NCBI GenBank assembly: GCA_035041965.1
Contig: JAPYMA010000892.1
Coordinates: 1 to 64,000, forward strand
Direction of reading: 5' to 3'
Length of the DNA: 64,000 nucleotides
From: Anisakis pegreffii
Lineage: Eukaryota > Nematoda > Chromadorea > Rhabditida > Anisakidae
Positions within the stretch are counted from its first letter, which is position 1. Each line of letters opens with the position of its first letter. A model generated the notes under the pieces. The model did no database searches. It saw only the letters and a list, made by a program, of their open reading frames with translations, and was not told the origin of the DNA. Of this stretch, positions 50,889 through 63,835 are shown piece by piece. The position numbers were made by a program, and so were the translations under genes.

Positions 50889-51845
50889 ATGGCAGATCCA
50901 CAGCTCTTGAAGGAAATCACCATCAAAACAGGTGTAGTAAAAAGACTGCTCAAGGAAATATCCTATTACAAGAAAGAATCTGAAGGAGAAGCCGCAAAAT
51001 TGGAGAAAATGAAAGCCGATTCTAATGCTGATGAATATATGGTGAAGAAACAAGCTGAGATTGTTCAGGTTTCCAATAATTTACCACCAAAAGTCTTTTA
51101 ATTTATTGCGCCCGAATTTTATGCTTTCTACGAGAATCAATCGTTTGCACATTAGCTCACATTCGCATGAACTGTTGGCTGCATAGATATTCTGTTGCCA
51201 TCTTTCTAAGCAAAACAAAATTCTACTGATACGTTTTGAATGAATGAAGAAATCTATGTTTATAATATTTTGGTATTTAGGCGCTGTTATACTCTGGATA
51301 GTCCATATTTAGCCGAGCTTTCAGTGGTTCCGATGAAGAAGTTCAAGTTTCTTAATAGGGTAAAAGAATTTTAGGCGGCTTGCCCAAACTGCATCAGCAC
51401 CAGAAGGTGTTGCTGAAGTGCTCAAAAATGCTGAATTGCAGATCAATTGTTTTGATTTCATTTCAGGAGTCAAAAAGTATGATACCGGATTCTTTTCGTA
51501 GATTGCAGAAAGCGGCTAACGAGCTGAAAACGGTTCCGTGCACTTTTTCTACTTATTTCTTGTTCAAACAGTTTTCTTCTTTAATTTCCAGAAACTGAAA
51601 CAGCAAAGAACGTTCAAAATGCTTTGTAATATCTCAAAACACAATGGCACTGCAAAAGTTGCAAAGTCTACTTCGAAATCATTCGAGTTCATCGAGTTTC
51701 ATTTAAAACATTTGTTTGGAAAGGTTCACCCGGAAATATAATTCTAAATTTGCAGTTGCTCGATGCGAACTCAACAAGTCTGGATGGTTCAAAAGAATAT
51801 ACGGCCGCTTGTGAACAAATACAAGCCGTATCTTCAGTGGACTGA
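50889..51845 (+). CDS. tbca: Tubulin-folding cofactor A (TBCA), 3 exons
   Basis: Exons 50889-51068, 51467-51532 and 51756-51845 join in phase 0 to a 111-residue protein; human TBCA has 108. It captures beta-tubulin folding intermediates after the chaperonin. The N-terminus MADPQLLKEITIKTGVVKRL matches the family signature (IKTGVVKRL). KKQAEIVQ joins ESKSMIPDSFRRLQKAA, equivalent to the QES(R/K)MMIPDxxRRL segment. The rest is charged helix, as expected for a three-helix bundle. The last exon (LLDANSTSLDGSKEYTAA) is less conserved but ends at the expected length. The ATG directly follows TATTTTCAG, so the transcript is probably trans-spliced at the start codon. Confidence 0.93.
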
Positions 51846-54189
51846 AAAGTGTGCTGATTTCTTTGTGTAAATCTCATTTTTGTTCTCTCATCCGCGTAAG
51901 CTTACCCTGAGCACTGTATCATGAATCTTATTCATTGTTAAGCTGATTCATCAACAATTTCAAACTCTTTCTCGATATTTTGGGCATGTGATTTCATTCC
52001 GGTCAGTCCCGTGTTTAGTATAATCGTTTGAGAATTCCAGAACATTGATTTGGTTTCCAATCCCGTCTGCAAATTCCACTTCTTGTGTCCAAATTTGCTT
52101 CAGTGAATGGCTGTTTTCAAAAGGTTTCGCCGTTGTTCCAGTGGGAACGTTCGAAATTTTTTGCTCATATTCCACTGAATTTTTTTGCTTTGATTTTTCT
52201 ATCACTTTGCATGTTATTGCGGCCAATTCGAAAGTGGTGTTTTATATGTTCAGTAAACGTGTTACATATTGTTTACGGATCTCTAGGAAATGATATTTTC
52301 TCTTTTTTCCAACAGTTTTTATTTGTTTTTCTTTCCTTTATTTTGTTGGCTGTCGGAAATGTTTTTATGTAACTGAATATCCTTCTTTTCAGTCTTTTTA
52401 TTCAGTTTTCCTCACTGCTTTTTGCTTTTCAAAGAAAAATTTCTTTTCCCAAAGAACACTCGAAAATGTATTCTTTCAGCGATAACTTTAAATAATCGGG
52501 GTTATCGTTTCAATCTTAAAAAATAACTGAACACTTTCGAGGAATTTTCCGCTTTCTTCAATTTATTTTCATATCGTTTCATCGTCTCTTAAGTTGCCAA
52601 CTCGATGAAAGTCTCACGTAGAAGATTTTCTGGGTCCTCATTGAATTTCCGAATGTAAGATTGGTTTTCAAACTGACTGAGTCGAAAATCATTCAAAAGT
52701 ACATCCGCTCTTGATCTGATAATGAAGTTGTTTGTGTTTTTAAATTGAGAAGAATGTCATAGTTGTAAGTTCACATTGAATTCCTTAAAATCAAGCGATC
52801 ATACAGTAATTGAATTAGTGAAATGCGTTCACTGTCGTGTCGTTGAAGCGTAATTCTTATCGATTTCTCAACGAGACCGTGTAATTTGTTTGATGTTAAG
52901 ATTTTGATACAATGATTCATTGTAATATGAAGTTTTTATGATGGGAATTTCAAATAATTTATCAATTTTTATAGTTTTATGCATTATCATTGTAAGTTGA
53001 TTCTTGTTTTGCTTATAAATAAACTGAACACCTTTCATTCGTTCAAATCTGTCACACCGCACGATAATTTTGTATCTAACATCCACGTTGAATGGAGGCC
53101 GCGGCCAAAGATTTTGCTTCATCGTTGTCCCATTATGAGTAAATTTCAAATTTCAAATTAGTTTTTATGCTTGTAACTTAAAGCTTCACATCAGAACTGA
53201 ACAGTGTTCCAAACGACCATCTGAACAAAAATTGTTGGGCTAAAGAAGTTGAAAATTTGAACTTATTTGCTGTCAAATAACTTTTCCGGATGAGTCAATA
53301 CAATTGCATTCAAGTAGTATGACATATCGAATCAAAGCAGTATCGTAATGGGCTGATCCCGCAGTATCATAGCGCAGTATCACATTGCCATCATCATAGT
53401 ACATTATTCCTTCCTTAACATCCCTATTTCCACACAGTTGATCATAATAACATTGGGAAATGTCCGTTTCCCGAAAGTTCAATCCCGATTATTGACTTAG
53501 CGACCGTAAGAATGTAGAGCTGTTTTCCATATTATCTATTGATTCCTAGGGAAAGGCATTTGAAATGAATTCAAGAATCCGCTCCACTTGATGTAGAGAA
53601 AATCCATGCAATGATCACTCGAGAAGCTGTAACTGAGCTCATCTAATGCTGCCAATCATTGTACATGTGTTCGGAAGTGAAAGTAAGCAGTAATAGTGCA
53701 GAAAAAGTTTGCAATTTTTTTTGCTTGAACTTGTTCACGACAAATTTCCTGTGTCGTCACCATACATTCTCATCAAATGTGAGATTTCGTTTAAACTCGT
53801 CAAAAGATGAAATATTTTCTCGCTCAATGCATTGACATTTGTTTTGAGGGTTTCTTTTTTGCACGTTTTTTTGATCCAAAATTATTGCTCTAACAGAAGA
53901 AACAGTTCCGGTGGTTTGATTGGTTTGTCGGAGCCGATCAGAATCTTACCATGAGTAAATTTAGACAACTGAAACGATTAATTTCGTTTCCGATTTAGAT
54001 GCACACCTCCTAATTCCTGACAGCCGATTTGGTTTCCTATTAGTTTTTGAGCTGAATTACGGATCGACTCATGCTCAATTTAACTGATGGATGACAAATG
54101 AGTTCAAATGCACGCAAAACTTATTCGAGTTAATACCGACGACGGTTTCACGAATTTTCTTGACCAAACATATGCAAATCATCATAGAG
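51846..54189. other. Intergenic, no gene seen
   Basis: T-rich in places (52290-52450). Open frames on both strands are unsupported by conserved motifs. It likely includes the TBCA 3' UTR at the left. Confidence 0.4.
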
Positions 54190-55215
54190 CCCAATATGTT
54201 ATTGTGACAAAAACCTGAGAGTGAGAGTACCGTTAGCAAACCTGAATCTGGAGGTTCCGCGAAATCGAATGATGTATAGAAATCGACATGTTACTGGGCA
54301 AACCTGAGAATATGGTAGCCTCGAAGACGGCAACCCTATACTGCTATAGTGAAGCACATATTGATCTATAGAGATACGATGTTTATGAATGAGCGCCACT
54401 GCGCTGGTTGAGAGAGCTTTAATAAAATAGCTATATCTTCTCAATTAAGCCGAATCGCTCAGCAAAATATATATTTTTCTGAATGCAGAGATTCCGCTGA
54501 ATCGAATGATGCAAGGAAGTCTATATGTTACTGGGCAAAGCTGAGAGTACGGTAGGTTTGAAGATGGTAACTCCTATATTGATATAGCATTAGGAAAATA
54601 GCTACATCTCCTCAAATACGCAATATTGCTAAGCAAAATATATAATATTCTGAATCTAGAGGTTTAGCTGGATCGAACGGTGTAAAGAGGTTCACATGTT
54701 ACTGGGCAAACTTGAGAGTATGGTAGCCTCGAAGATGGCAACCCTATACTGCTATAGTAAGGCATATATTGATCTATAGTGACACAATTTAGATGAATGA
54801 GCGCGAATGCGCTAGTTGTGATAGCTTCAATAAAATCGCTATATCTCCTCGTGTAAGCAAGATTCCTCAGCAAAATATATGATTTTATGAATCTGGAGAT
54901 TCCGCTGCATCGAACGGTGTAGAGAAATTGCTGTGTTACTAGGCAAACCTGAGAGTACGGTTAGCCTGAAAATGGTAACCCACATAGTTTGAGATAGCTC
55001 TAAGAAAATAGCTAGATCTCATCAAGTAGCAGAATTGCTCAACTATATATATTTGTCTTTCTGAATCCAAAGATTCTGCAGAATCGAACGGTGTATATAA
55101 ATTACTATGTTACTGGGCAAACCTGAGAGTACCGTTAGGTTGAACATGGTGACCTCTATAGTGCGACAGTAATGTATAAATTGATTTACAGTGATAGCAA
55201 CGACCTGTATTACCA
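54190..55215. repeat. Dispersed repeat family A, right cluster
   Basis: Landmarks GGGCAAACCTGAGAGTACGG occur at about 54297, 54533, 54705, 54941 and 55114, and GCTATATCTCCTC-like landmarks at about 54430, 54600, 54838 and 55010. Spacing alternates between about 170 and 237 bp, because alternate units carry an extra segment (GAATGAGCGC..TGCGCTAGTTG). Units are the same family as at 1-650. Similar peptides read from the minus strand reflect repeat similarity rather than a supported gene. Confidence 0.85.
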
Positions 55216-58000
55216 ATGTGAATGGAACAGCAAGCAATTACGATCAAAATAACATCCATCAATTATCGACTGCATTCTTCAAATACTTTCTTAATTCAAC
55301 TACAATTTCGAATAACATCAATTCAAATAACTCATAAAAACATGCTCTTGTATATTTATAAATAGACAGCAACAATGAGGAACATTAATAAATTGAACGT
55401 TATTAATCGTGTTTGTTTCAAAACGGCTGTATGAGTTAGTCTTGATTCGATCATTTATTTATTACTGTTGACTTAACTAATTTGAGAATTACTATTTTCA
55501 CGTTCAAGGTCGTAGGAAGAATTGATTTACACTCATGCACGTTTTGATTAAAACAAATTCTGTCACACCTGGAAGTATTCAAAAAAAATTGAATGTTTGA
55601 CACTATTGCTTTTTTGACGAGTCACGATGCTTTATGGGCATATCATAAACTGTCATGGAATACACTGCAACAAGAATGTTGCATAGTTAATTTTCCAGTT
55701 AGCACTGGTATCATAGAATATACGAATTGTCAGTCGTGATATTTGACAGTTTTCAGAGTCGAATGAACATTTCCCCTTCAAACGGCTTTGAAGTGGATAT
55801 AATATCTTAACATCGAGAATGAACTGGTCCTCACTAACGCTAGAAGATTATTAGCAACCTTCGTTTACTCATAATCTTGCCGGCTTCATTCCACGAGCTT
55901 CATTACCATTTTAATATTTGTTAACCTTAACTAACTGCTGTGGCTCCCGTCGTTTGAGTGAGTTAAGAACCTTAGCAATGAGCTGCCGTCATTCTGCTTC
56001 CTCCCTCGTCTCCGTAGATGCCAATTCCTTGTGCTCCGATGAGAAACTTCAGTTTGTTGCAATCTTTTGCATATGTGTTTGTTTCAACGTGTTCACACAG
56101 GATACCCGTCATGAATTGTGTAAACATTCCACTACTTCTATGAGGCTTAGAACTAGCACTAAAAGCTACCCAATCTTGACCGTAGCAGTCGATAACTTTT
56201 GAATGAATCACGTTAGTAAGTTGAAGATGTTATTGTTGATAACTAATTAAGGACAGTAATGTCACATGATCGTTCATCAAACTATCACTGAATTATTATG
56301 CGACTAATATATTGTTTCAACACATGAGTCCTTATGCCGTACAGGTCGACGATCATCATTGCCGTCTTTTCGTAGCTCTACGCTGAATGTTTGCTTGACC
56401 ATCGCATGTTAGGGTTGCTTGGAAATATTGAAAATCAACCTTTAATCAAATCTCGTAATTTGATTTAATCAATCAGTCAATCAATCAAATAATCCCTCGT
56501 ATTGAATAATTGGGATTTGAAACGAAATTACTAACATCCATGAGTTTTTGAGATCATTTTTAAGACGTACAACTTCCTTCGGTCTTAGAACGGGTAGTTC
56601 AGAAACGACTCGCTGAGTTTCTAAATTCATGGAATAACTCGAATTCCTATCAGACGATCTACACATGGAAGGGATGTGGTTGTAATTGTTGATAATTTTA
56701 TGACGTCAGGTATGGGTTGGCTGATTAGGTTTAAAGATTAGTAGAACAGGAAAACAATGATAATGGTTGTAATATGATGAAACAACAACTCACTTCAATT
56801 AACTTCACTTCAACCAAAACAGGTTCAATGATATGTGAAGGGCTTTTTGATTTATTTGGTTAGGAAACTTTATTATTGAATCAAATGAACAACACATCAA
56901 CTACACACATCAACAAATAACACAAATTTTTTGATGAGATAAAAATTGATAATTGGACCACGAAGAAAGCATTGTTTTAGCTTGTTTTTCTTCATTCGAC
57001 TGATCAAACTGATGAGACGATAATCATTCGAAAACAAAAAACCGAACTGAAAATGAATATGAAGTTGACGTTTCCTTCATCACTATCACTTTCAGTTATC
57101 ACTAACTTAACATTCCACAACGATATTTACATTCAAGCAAATGCTGCCAATCCCTCAATCACAACAAGCAAATTTCATAGCGGTTTTTTTGCTATGAACA
57201 CCATCAACTGTCCCACTAATTTCATTAATTACATCTTTTTTGTGGTTTTCTGGAAAACGTGAACAACAAACTGAAGGTGGAGCTCGCAGTCATGTTGCTG
57301 GAGATCACGCTTATCCCAACCCTCGAATCATCTCAAACGTGATCCCAGTTTCGGTTCAGGAAGTGGAGATTCGTAAATAAAAAATTATATCACTACTGAA
57401 ATCTGCTTGCTCATGGAAACTATTCATCTGATCACTCGATCAAATTTACTTGATAAAATCGCCTGTAATGCTAACAACAGTCACTGAATCGTCACTGATC
57501 TTCAAAGCAGATTATTAGTTCCTCTCAAACCATATCCATGGTTTCAATGAAATTTTTTGTAAACTTCAAAATTCTGTCGAATTCATGTTATTTTACAAAC
57601 AACATATAAGACATATTTGAAACAATATACACCGTATGAAACGATCATAAAATCACAACATTATTTGAATATTTCACATACATTAATTAATTGAAACAAA
57701 AAAACCACTGGTTATTTAGGATGACAAATAGACCAGACCTGCTGCTGACTATGAAACCATCTAGGTGCGATTCGCAACTGAACATGGATAGTTTTCCAAA
57801 GCACTGCGAAAACATTTTCATTGCCTTCGGTGTTCACTCGTTTCGTTTCGCACTTGATTTATCTATCTATTATACTTAATCTCAAAACCGCTCATGGCTT
57901 CGCACGAATGAGTGCTTATAATCGAAAGTAGTTGATTGATGAGGCGACGATCCAATGCATTCGCGTAAAACAATCAAGTTGGCGAATATTGTGAGGGTAA
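55216..58000. other. Intergenic, no gene seen
   Basis: No repeat or conserved coding exon recognised. A minus-strand open frame at 55972-56211 is not homologous to anything I know. Low-complexity AACAA/ATCAA words occur near 56770-56910. Confidence 0.4.
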
Positions 58001-61000
58001 TCAAAATTGCGCTGACGAGTGGATGGAAGCCGTATCATCGTCATCTATACACACGATTGATGCTCGATGTGCGTACATACGATCTGCGCCAGATTTCGTT
58101 GACGCCGATCCTGTGCGTCGACGCATCTTCACTTCTGTTCGTTCCCCTCTTTCACAGTCCTCTGCCTCTGGCTTCGCTTTTGCACTTGATTCCCCATCTG
58201 GCTGATTCTCTTTTGGGGACTCCCTTTCATCTTGTGTCCGTTCCGGCAGATCCATAAATGCTTGCTTGGAATCACGACGTGATCTGACCTTAAATTCATT
58301 CATTTGAGGCGCCACAGAAACAGATACTGATAAATTAAATCTGAGATAACAATTCATTGCTAGCTGCCTCATGATGCGGTAAAATTTCCAGTGCAACAAA
58401 CTGACAAGACCAAGTGTATCATCATTTTTACTCATACTTATGAAATAACCATTTACTTTAAAAATGACGAAACCTGCATTTTTCCACGTGTTCTCCATGT
58501 TACATTCTAATCAAATACCTTAACATCAACGCTAAGAAATTTCCCAAAGGGAAGTTGCTCGCAAGATACAAATCAACTTCTCTCAACGGATGAATTCTAT
58601 GCGAAATTCCTCTTGGTTTCCTCAAAAAGTTAGCAGAAAAACTTCCAGAAGTCAGAAATTCCGGAAGAGTCAGAAAGTCCGTGAAAGATCATCGAATTGT
58701 GGAAAATTTCTTTGAGAAAACGTTACGCTAACTAGAAACGAACCTTTTCTTCAGCCTCTTCATCCTCTTCGTCTGCACTGCTCAGCGAATTGCTCTGTCT
58801 CAAATGTGCCAACTTTCGATGAAAATCGCTGGATCGTCCAAAAACAGGCGCTGACTGCCTGCGTCCTTTGTCTCTGATCTTCGTCCATTCCAGTGCGGTC
58901 GCATCGATTCCCTCATCTGAGGTGCACGCCACTGATTGACGTCGATTCTTGTTTCTCAACTGCGGCGGATTAAATGGTGGTAAATCGCTCTGAAATTGCT
59001 TATTTATTTCCATTTTTGACGCACGCTTTCTACAATACAATTGAACACACGTTCTACAATCTTTCTACAATTGAATAAAGAATTTTAGTGAGAGTGAAGG
59101 AAGTATTTCTAGTTCCGTTAGCAGCATCACGACACCAATTGTATCCAAAAAATAGCCATGAACGAACAAGACGATCAATTGATGCGATACTGTAATCAGT
59201 CATTTCAAAGAATGTTTTACTGCCATCAATTTTTCTGTGTTAAATTGTAAAAACAGTGAAGGCTGAAGGGTGCATTGAAGATGAACGTACGCGTGTTCGA
59301 TAATTATTGAATTTGATAGAAGAATCATGAAACATACACACGAAAATGCAACAAATTGGAAGTGCATTCTCCAAATAATGTCGTAATTATGCCAATTATT
59401 TTTCAGTTTGTTGTTCGATGTCAAAACTTTTTGGTTTTTCAACTTATATTCACGAAACCCGTCTGGCTGAGAAGTTTAAGAGGCGCATGAACCGTTAGAG
59501 ACTGAAAATAATTCGCATTCTTCAAATTTCATTTTTTTCGGTCGTTGCGCGAAGAATACTCAAGAAAGTGATTGACTGACTGATCAAATCCACTAGCATC
59601 ATTCCTTTCGCGATGCTAACGAAAAACAACAAAACCAGAGGAAATCGATGCTACTCGTAATTTCGAACACATTCACAATATCACGATGGCAAGTAGCTTG
59701 TGTCCACTTACTTCGAAGAACGTACAAAGGCATGAAAACGGGAAAATGGAGATAATGAATCAGAATAGTGAAAAAATCGAAAAATGAGTCCATTGAATGC
59801 TTCCAATTAATAGTTCTTTTCGTAATCAAATTCCATTTGGTGATGTTCAATCAATAAGATCTTCCACTAAGTTTTTCAGTTTGTTTTTTCAAGCCTTCAG
59901 TTAGATTTTTCGAATGTGAAGATATGATATTCATTGTGATCGATCAACGATGAGAATTGCGATGAAGGGCTTTCTTCATTTTATGATGTTTAGGGTAAGG
60001 GTACGCAATGGAAGCTCATAATTAATAAGTTGACGTTTTCATCACTCAATAAAGTTGTTGCGGTCAACAATGAAGTTTAAGCGAATTTTAGGCTATCCGA
60101 TGTGTTAGGGCTATGAGAGGCTGTTGATTCTCTGTTTCAGTCAATAATATGTGATCAAGGAGAAGCATTAAAGCACTGATCGAAACGCTGATCAAGTACA
60201 CTTTTCAAAAGCGTCACTAAACGGGATTTATTCACACAACCGTTTGCATCCAGTACTGAACAGTGATCATAACAACAAGAAAAACTGTTTCTTCAACTCG
60301 TTTTTCAACTAAATCGCCTATACCAGTTTGTTGAATATTTAAATGCATTGAGTGCGCTTGAAAAGTATTTTCCAATTTCATCGGACACGAAAAACTAGAA
60401 GTGAAGCTGTTTTAGTAAGACAATTCATCTGTTTTGAACGTTACAAATCATGGAGTATTTGACGTGAAACTATAATCATTGAGTGGAGTGAGTGTTTTTG
60501 TTGATAAAAATGACTGTGAATTAAGAGAAATGAATTACCTTGAGATGGTTCGACCGATGGATGCGCACAGTGCGCATCCATCGGTCGAACCATCTCAAGG
60601 TAATTCATTTCTCTTAATTCATTATCAATATGCGCATAAACCCACACATTTATCATTATATTCAAAAATGACTGTGTTCAACAAGCTCAATGAATGATCA
60701 ATTGGCTGTGAGCATTCAAGAAAAATCTGCTCATTTTGAGGAACTGAATGCAAAATTTTGTTTTTGAACAATTCTTTGGCGTCCTTCTGAATGAACTGTC
60801 GTTAATTTTCGAGTGGCAACAAATTGTTTTCTTCAACCGCTTTGGTACATTATGAACGATGGCTTTACTTTGCAGTTTCTGGTTTATTACGATGAAGTTT
60901 TCGATGTATTGACACTTCTCGCATGCCATCAGTCGTTCTCTTTTGAAAGATAATAATTGTAAATTTGCTTGCTGGAATGCTTGAAATTTGATCTGTTCGC

Positions 61001-62915
61001 ATCAAAAACCATCAGAAAGCGAAAATTTTCACTTGTATTGTTCGAAACAAATAAGCTTTGCGGTGAGAAAGTGAGGAATTGGTCGATGCATGATGCCAGA
61101 ATCAAATTTTTGCTTTTCTAGCAACCTTTTTAAAGTCGCTGTTTGAATGGATAGTGAGTAATCTGCGAGAATTTTCTGAAATCAAATTTATGTCTAAAAT
61201 TTTGTGTCTAAAATTCGATACCTTTATCATCTGCGTTCTAGAATTAACCTAAAAGTGGACTTATCCATGAAAATATACCTGCTTTCAATAACAAATTATT
61301 CATTGAATAGTCAAACACTTCAGAGTTTTCATAACGAATGTTTTGGGATGATATGGGTTGTTAAACGGGGGCATTTTGACGAGCGTAGTACGTGTTATTG
61401 AATGCAATAAGGACAATCAATTTAATTCGAATTATCTCACTGCAACTGTGATACGAACAACCAAACCAACTGATCAGCATTCGTCTCAAATTACATTCTA
61501 TCTTTAAGGTGAACAATTTGCATACGTATTCTATCAGAACGATTTTTTGTCGATACGATCAGAAACTTTCTCGCATTATCATTGCAAGAATTCAGCACTG
61601 AATTAACGAAATTCCATCAGGAATTCAGAGCTAAAATCCATTTGTATTGTTTTCTTAGCTGTATTGAAACTCGACGAAGAAAGGATCAACAAACTCAACG
61701 AGGAAATGATCATGAATTCTTAAGAATTGAATGAAAGTTCTTAAAGTGAATCGTTCTTATTGCTTTCTCACTAGGTTCACAATTGAATTCATCACTTTAC
61801 ACCAACTGTCAATCTCTGACAACCGTAGATAAATATTATTATTTATGCTCTAAGTGTTCAATATCTGCAGTGCATTTTCACAATTCGCACGGACCGAAAA
61901 TTTTTCCATCCTCACAATTTTACAATTTTTACACTTAAAATTTTTCCAACTGTAATTCGCAATTTCCCAGACTAATCACACAACTAACCCAGAACTTTAA
62001 CATTCCGACAATTTCGTTCTAATTCGAAATTGACCGCTGAAATCAAAGAAGTGGGTGACATTCCAGTGAGTTCCAACAAGAATAATCGGTCTTTTGTAGT
62101 ACTTTTTATAGTGCAATGTAACACCCAACTGAGCGCACTGACACAACGAAACATAGTGAATCGAAAGTGAAAGTAATTAGTTTCCACAAAGAAGAGCAAT
62201 AAAAATAGAAATTTAATATGATGAATTAATTCGTAAAATTGTGAAGAATTTGCGAAGTGAATGAGAAAATTAATTGAAGGTCGCACGATGTCAACAGATT
62301 ACATTCTCTTACAGTGATGCTTAGTTCCGCATACATTTAGGAAAGAAGTCAAACATCAAACGCTAAAGACAAGTGGGTCATGTGACAATTTGAATTAGAA
62401 ATTGGTGGAAAAGAGGGAATAATTTAACATGACACTTGAGAAAATTAGAAGAATTTTAGTGAAACTGTCGAATAACAACCGATCAAATGACGAAAATTGA
62501 GAAAATATCCCCGTAATAAGTTATAAGAAGTTATCAGGAAACTGATAAAGCGTGGATTTGCGACTGTTGCAGTGATCACAAACTTGATGTGCTGATTTAA
62601 AGTTGTACGCATGAAGCGTGGAAAAGTGAATGAGATCGAATAATTCATATGTTCATCCATTTAGAATGACAGACTTCAAGAGTGATATGAAGCTAATGTA
62701 AGTCAAGTGAAAGATCATGTGCAATTCAAGTTGAAAACCATGAAACTCACCGAGACGCCGACTGTCAGATTCAATGAGTGTCGTCGATTAGTAATACGAG
62801 CGCCTCCTGGTAAAGACGGATCTGTGTTGGTGGTGGACTGCGGATTTTTTGCTTTATAATCCGGAGTTCGATTCATATTGGCGAAGTCACCGATTAAATT
62901 GACGAATGACTTCAT
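58001..62915 (-). CDS. Unrecognised protein rich in basophilic-kinase sites, 3 exons
   Basis: Exons 62915-62751, 58989-58744 and 58288-58001 join in phase 0 (GTGAGT and GTTCGT donors, AATTTCAG and AATTTAAG acceptors) to 232 residues ending in SSAQF and a TGA. The protein is hydrophilic with no signal peptide or transmembrane segment. It carries many R-R-x-S/T type sites: TNRRHSLN, KNRRQSVA, KGRRQSAP, RSRRDSKQ and MRRRTGSAS, plus an acidic stretch SSADEEDEEAEEK. The start MKSFVNLIGDFANMN is chosen as the first plausible ATG, and an upstream exon is possible. The first intron is 3.8 kb and could hide another exon. I do not recognise the family. A cytosolic regulatory phosphoprotein is an inference from composition only. 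Confidence 0.65.
60518..60620. repeat. Perfect palindrome, 51-bp arms, 1-nt centre
   Basis: The left arm 60518-60568 (GAATTAAGAGAAATG..GATGCGCAC) and right arm 60570-60620 are exact reverse complements with a single A at 60569 between them. It lies in the large intron of the unrecognised minus-strand gene. Both strands read the same peptide (EMNYLEMVRPMDAH), which is just a result of the symmetry. Confidence 0.95.
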
Positions 62916-62942
62916 GATAGAGCTTGGATGAATTCTTTCAAG

Positions 62943-62980
62943 CAAGTAACACACACACACACAATAACAAGCACACACGT
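62943..62980. repeat. AC microsatellite
   Basis: A run of AC dinucleotides with interruptions (ACACACACACACAC, AATAACAAGCACACAC), just upstream of the first exon of the minus-strand unrecognised gene. Confidence 0.8.
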
Positions 62981-63835
62981 AGCTGAAGGACCGAATCGAA
63001 GTTGAATGAACACACAACGACAACAAATTCAAAATGGACCACAAACAATTATCACCACTTTAAACAACCATCCATATTCAAATAACCTGTTCTTAAGGTT
63101 CTGATTGTTCAAGTGTCATTCATTCATTAGTCAATTAGTCACTCCCTTCGATTGGTTATCATACAAAAATGCATAATGCGCTTGTTGTACAATAAATCAT
63201 GTGCATCAACATTTCCTTCTCTACAATACTACGCTAACCCAGTTGATGTCTTACACCTGTCACGTCTTTACAACATCTAATTCAATCTCTCAACTATTTA
63301 AAAACAACCGCATGTCAATGCAATTACAATAAAGATGAGTAATTGCAAGCAGTTGATAAACCATAGATCAAATGCGCGAAAATACTCCATCTACGCTTCA
63401 TGAGTTAATGGCTTCACGCTATTTGCGTTTTCAAGTTTGGCCAGCAAGGCTATGAAAGTGGGTGAAATTTTGATGCAGATGATCCAAGTGATCTGAATAC
63501 TATAAATATTTGGTTTAACAATAAACATCGTCCTCAATCGAGAACCGTGCATTTCAATTTCATTTGCTTTGGCATCTCATTAATCTCATGTTCAGGGTCA
63601 AGAGAATAGGTTTGATCAGTGGCATGGTTGTGATGATGTATGATATGTTATGTGTTTAGCAAATTGATGAAATCATTCAAACATATTGAAGCAAATCTAA
63701 ATTGCAACATTCCAATCCAACAAAATAAACTTTTGTATTCTCAAACAATCGACCAGCAATACACACAATGAAAGCTTCATCTCCAACAAAAAATGTCAGA
63801 TCATGGATAGTTCTTAACTATCGCAAAGGATAAAA

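Noticed and set aside
51594..51741. Possible extra TBCA exon after TTTCCAG near 51593
   Set aside because: It would lengthen the protein beyond the family's size and adds no conserved residues, while the direct join to 51756 is in phase and gives 111 residues.
53273..53482. Minus-strand 69-codon frame ending CIDSSGKVI
   Set aside because: No recognisable domain, no exon borders, and no support from neighbours.
54199..54873. Similar minus-strand peptides (SSIGLPSSRLPYSQVCPVTC) in family A copies
   Set aside because: The likeness comes from repeat similarity. Frames break between units and none has a start, splice sites or known domain.
60441..60697. Open frames on both strands sharing an identical peptide
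   Set aside because: The identity follows directly from the perfect palindrome; there is no evidence for coding.
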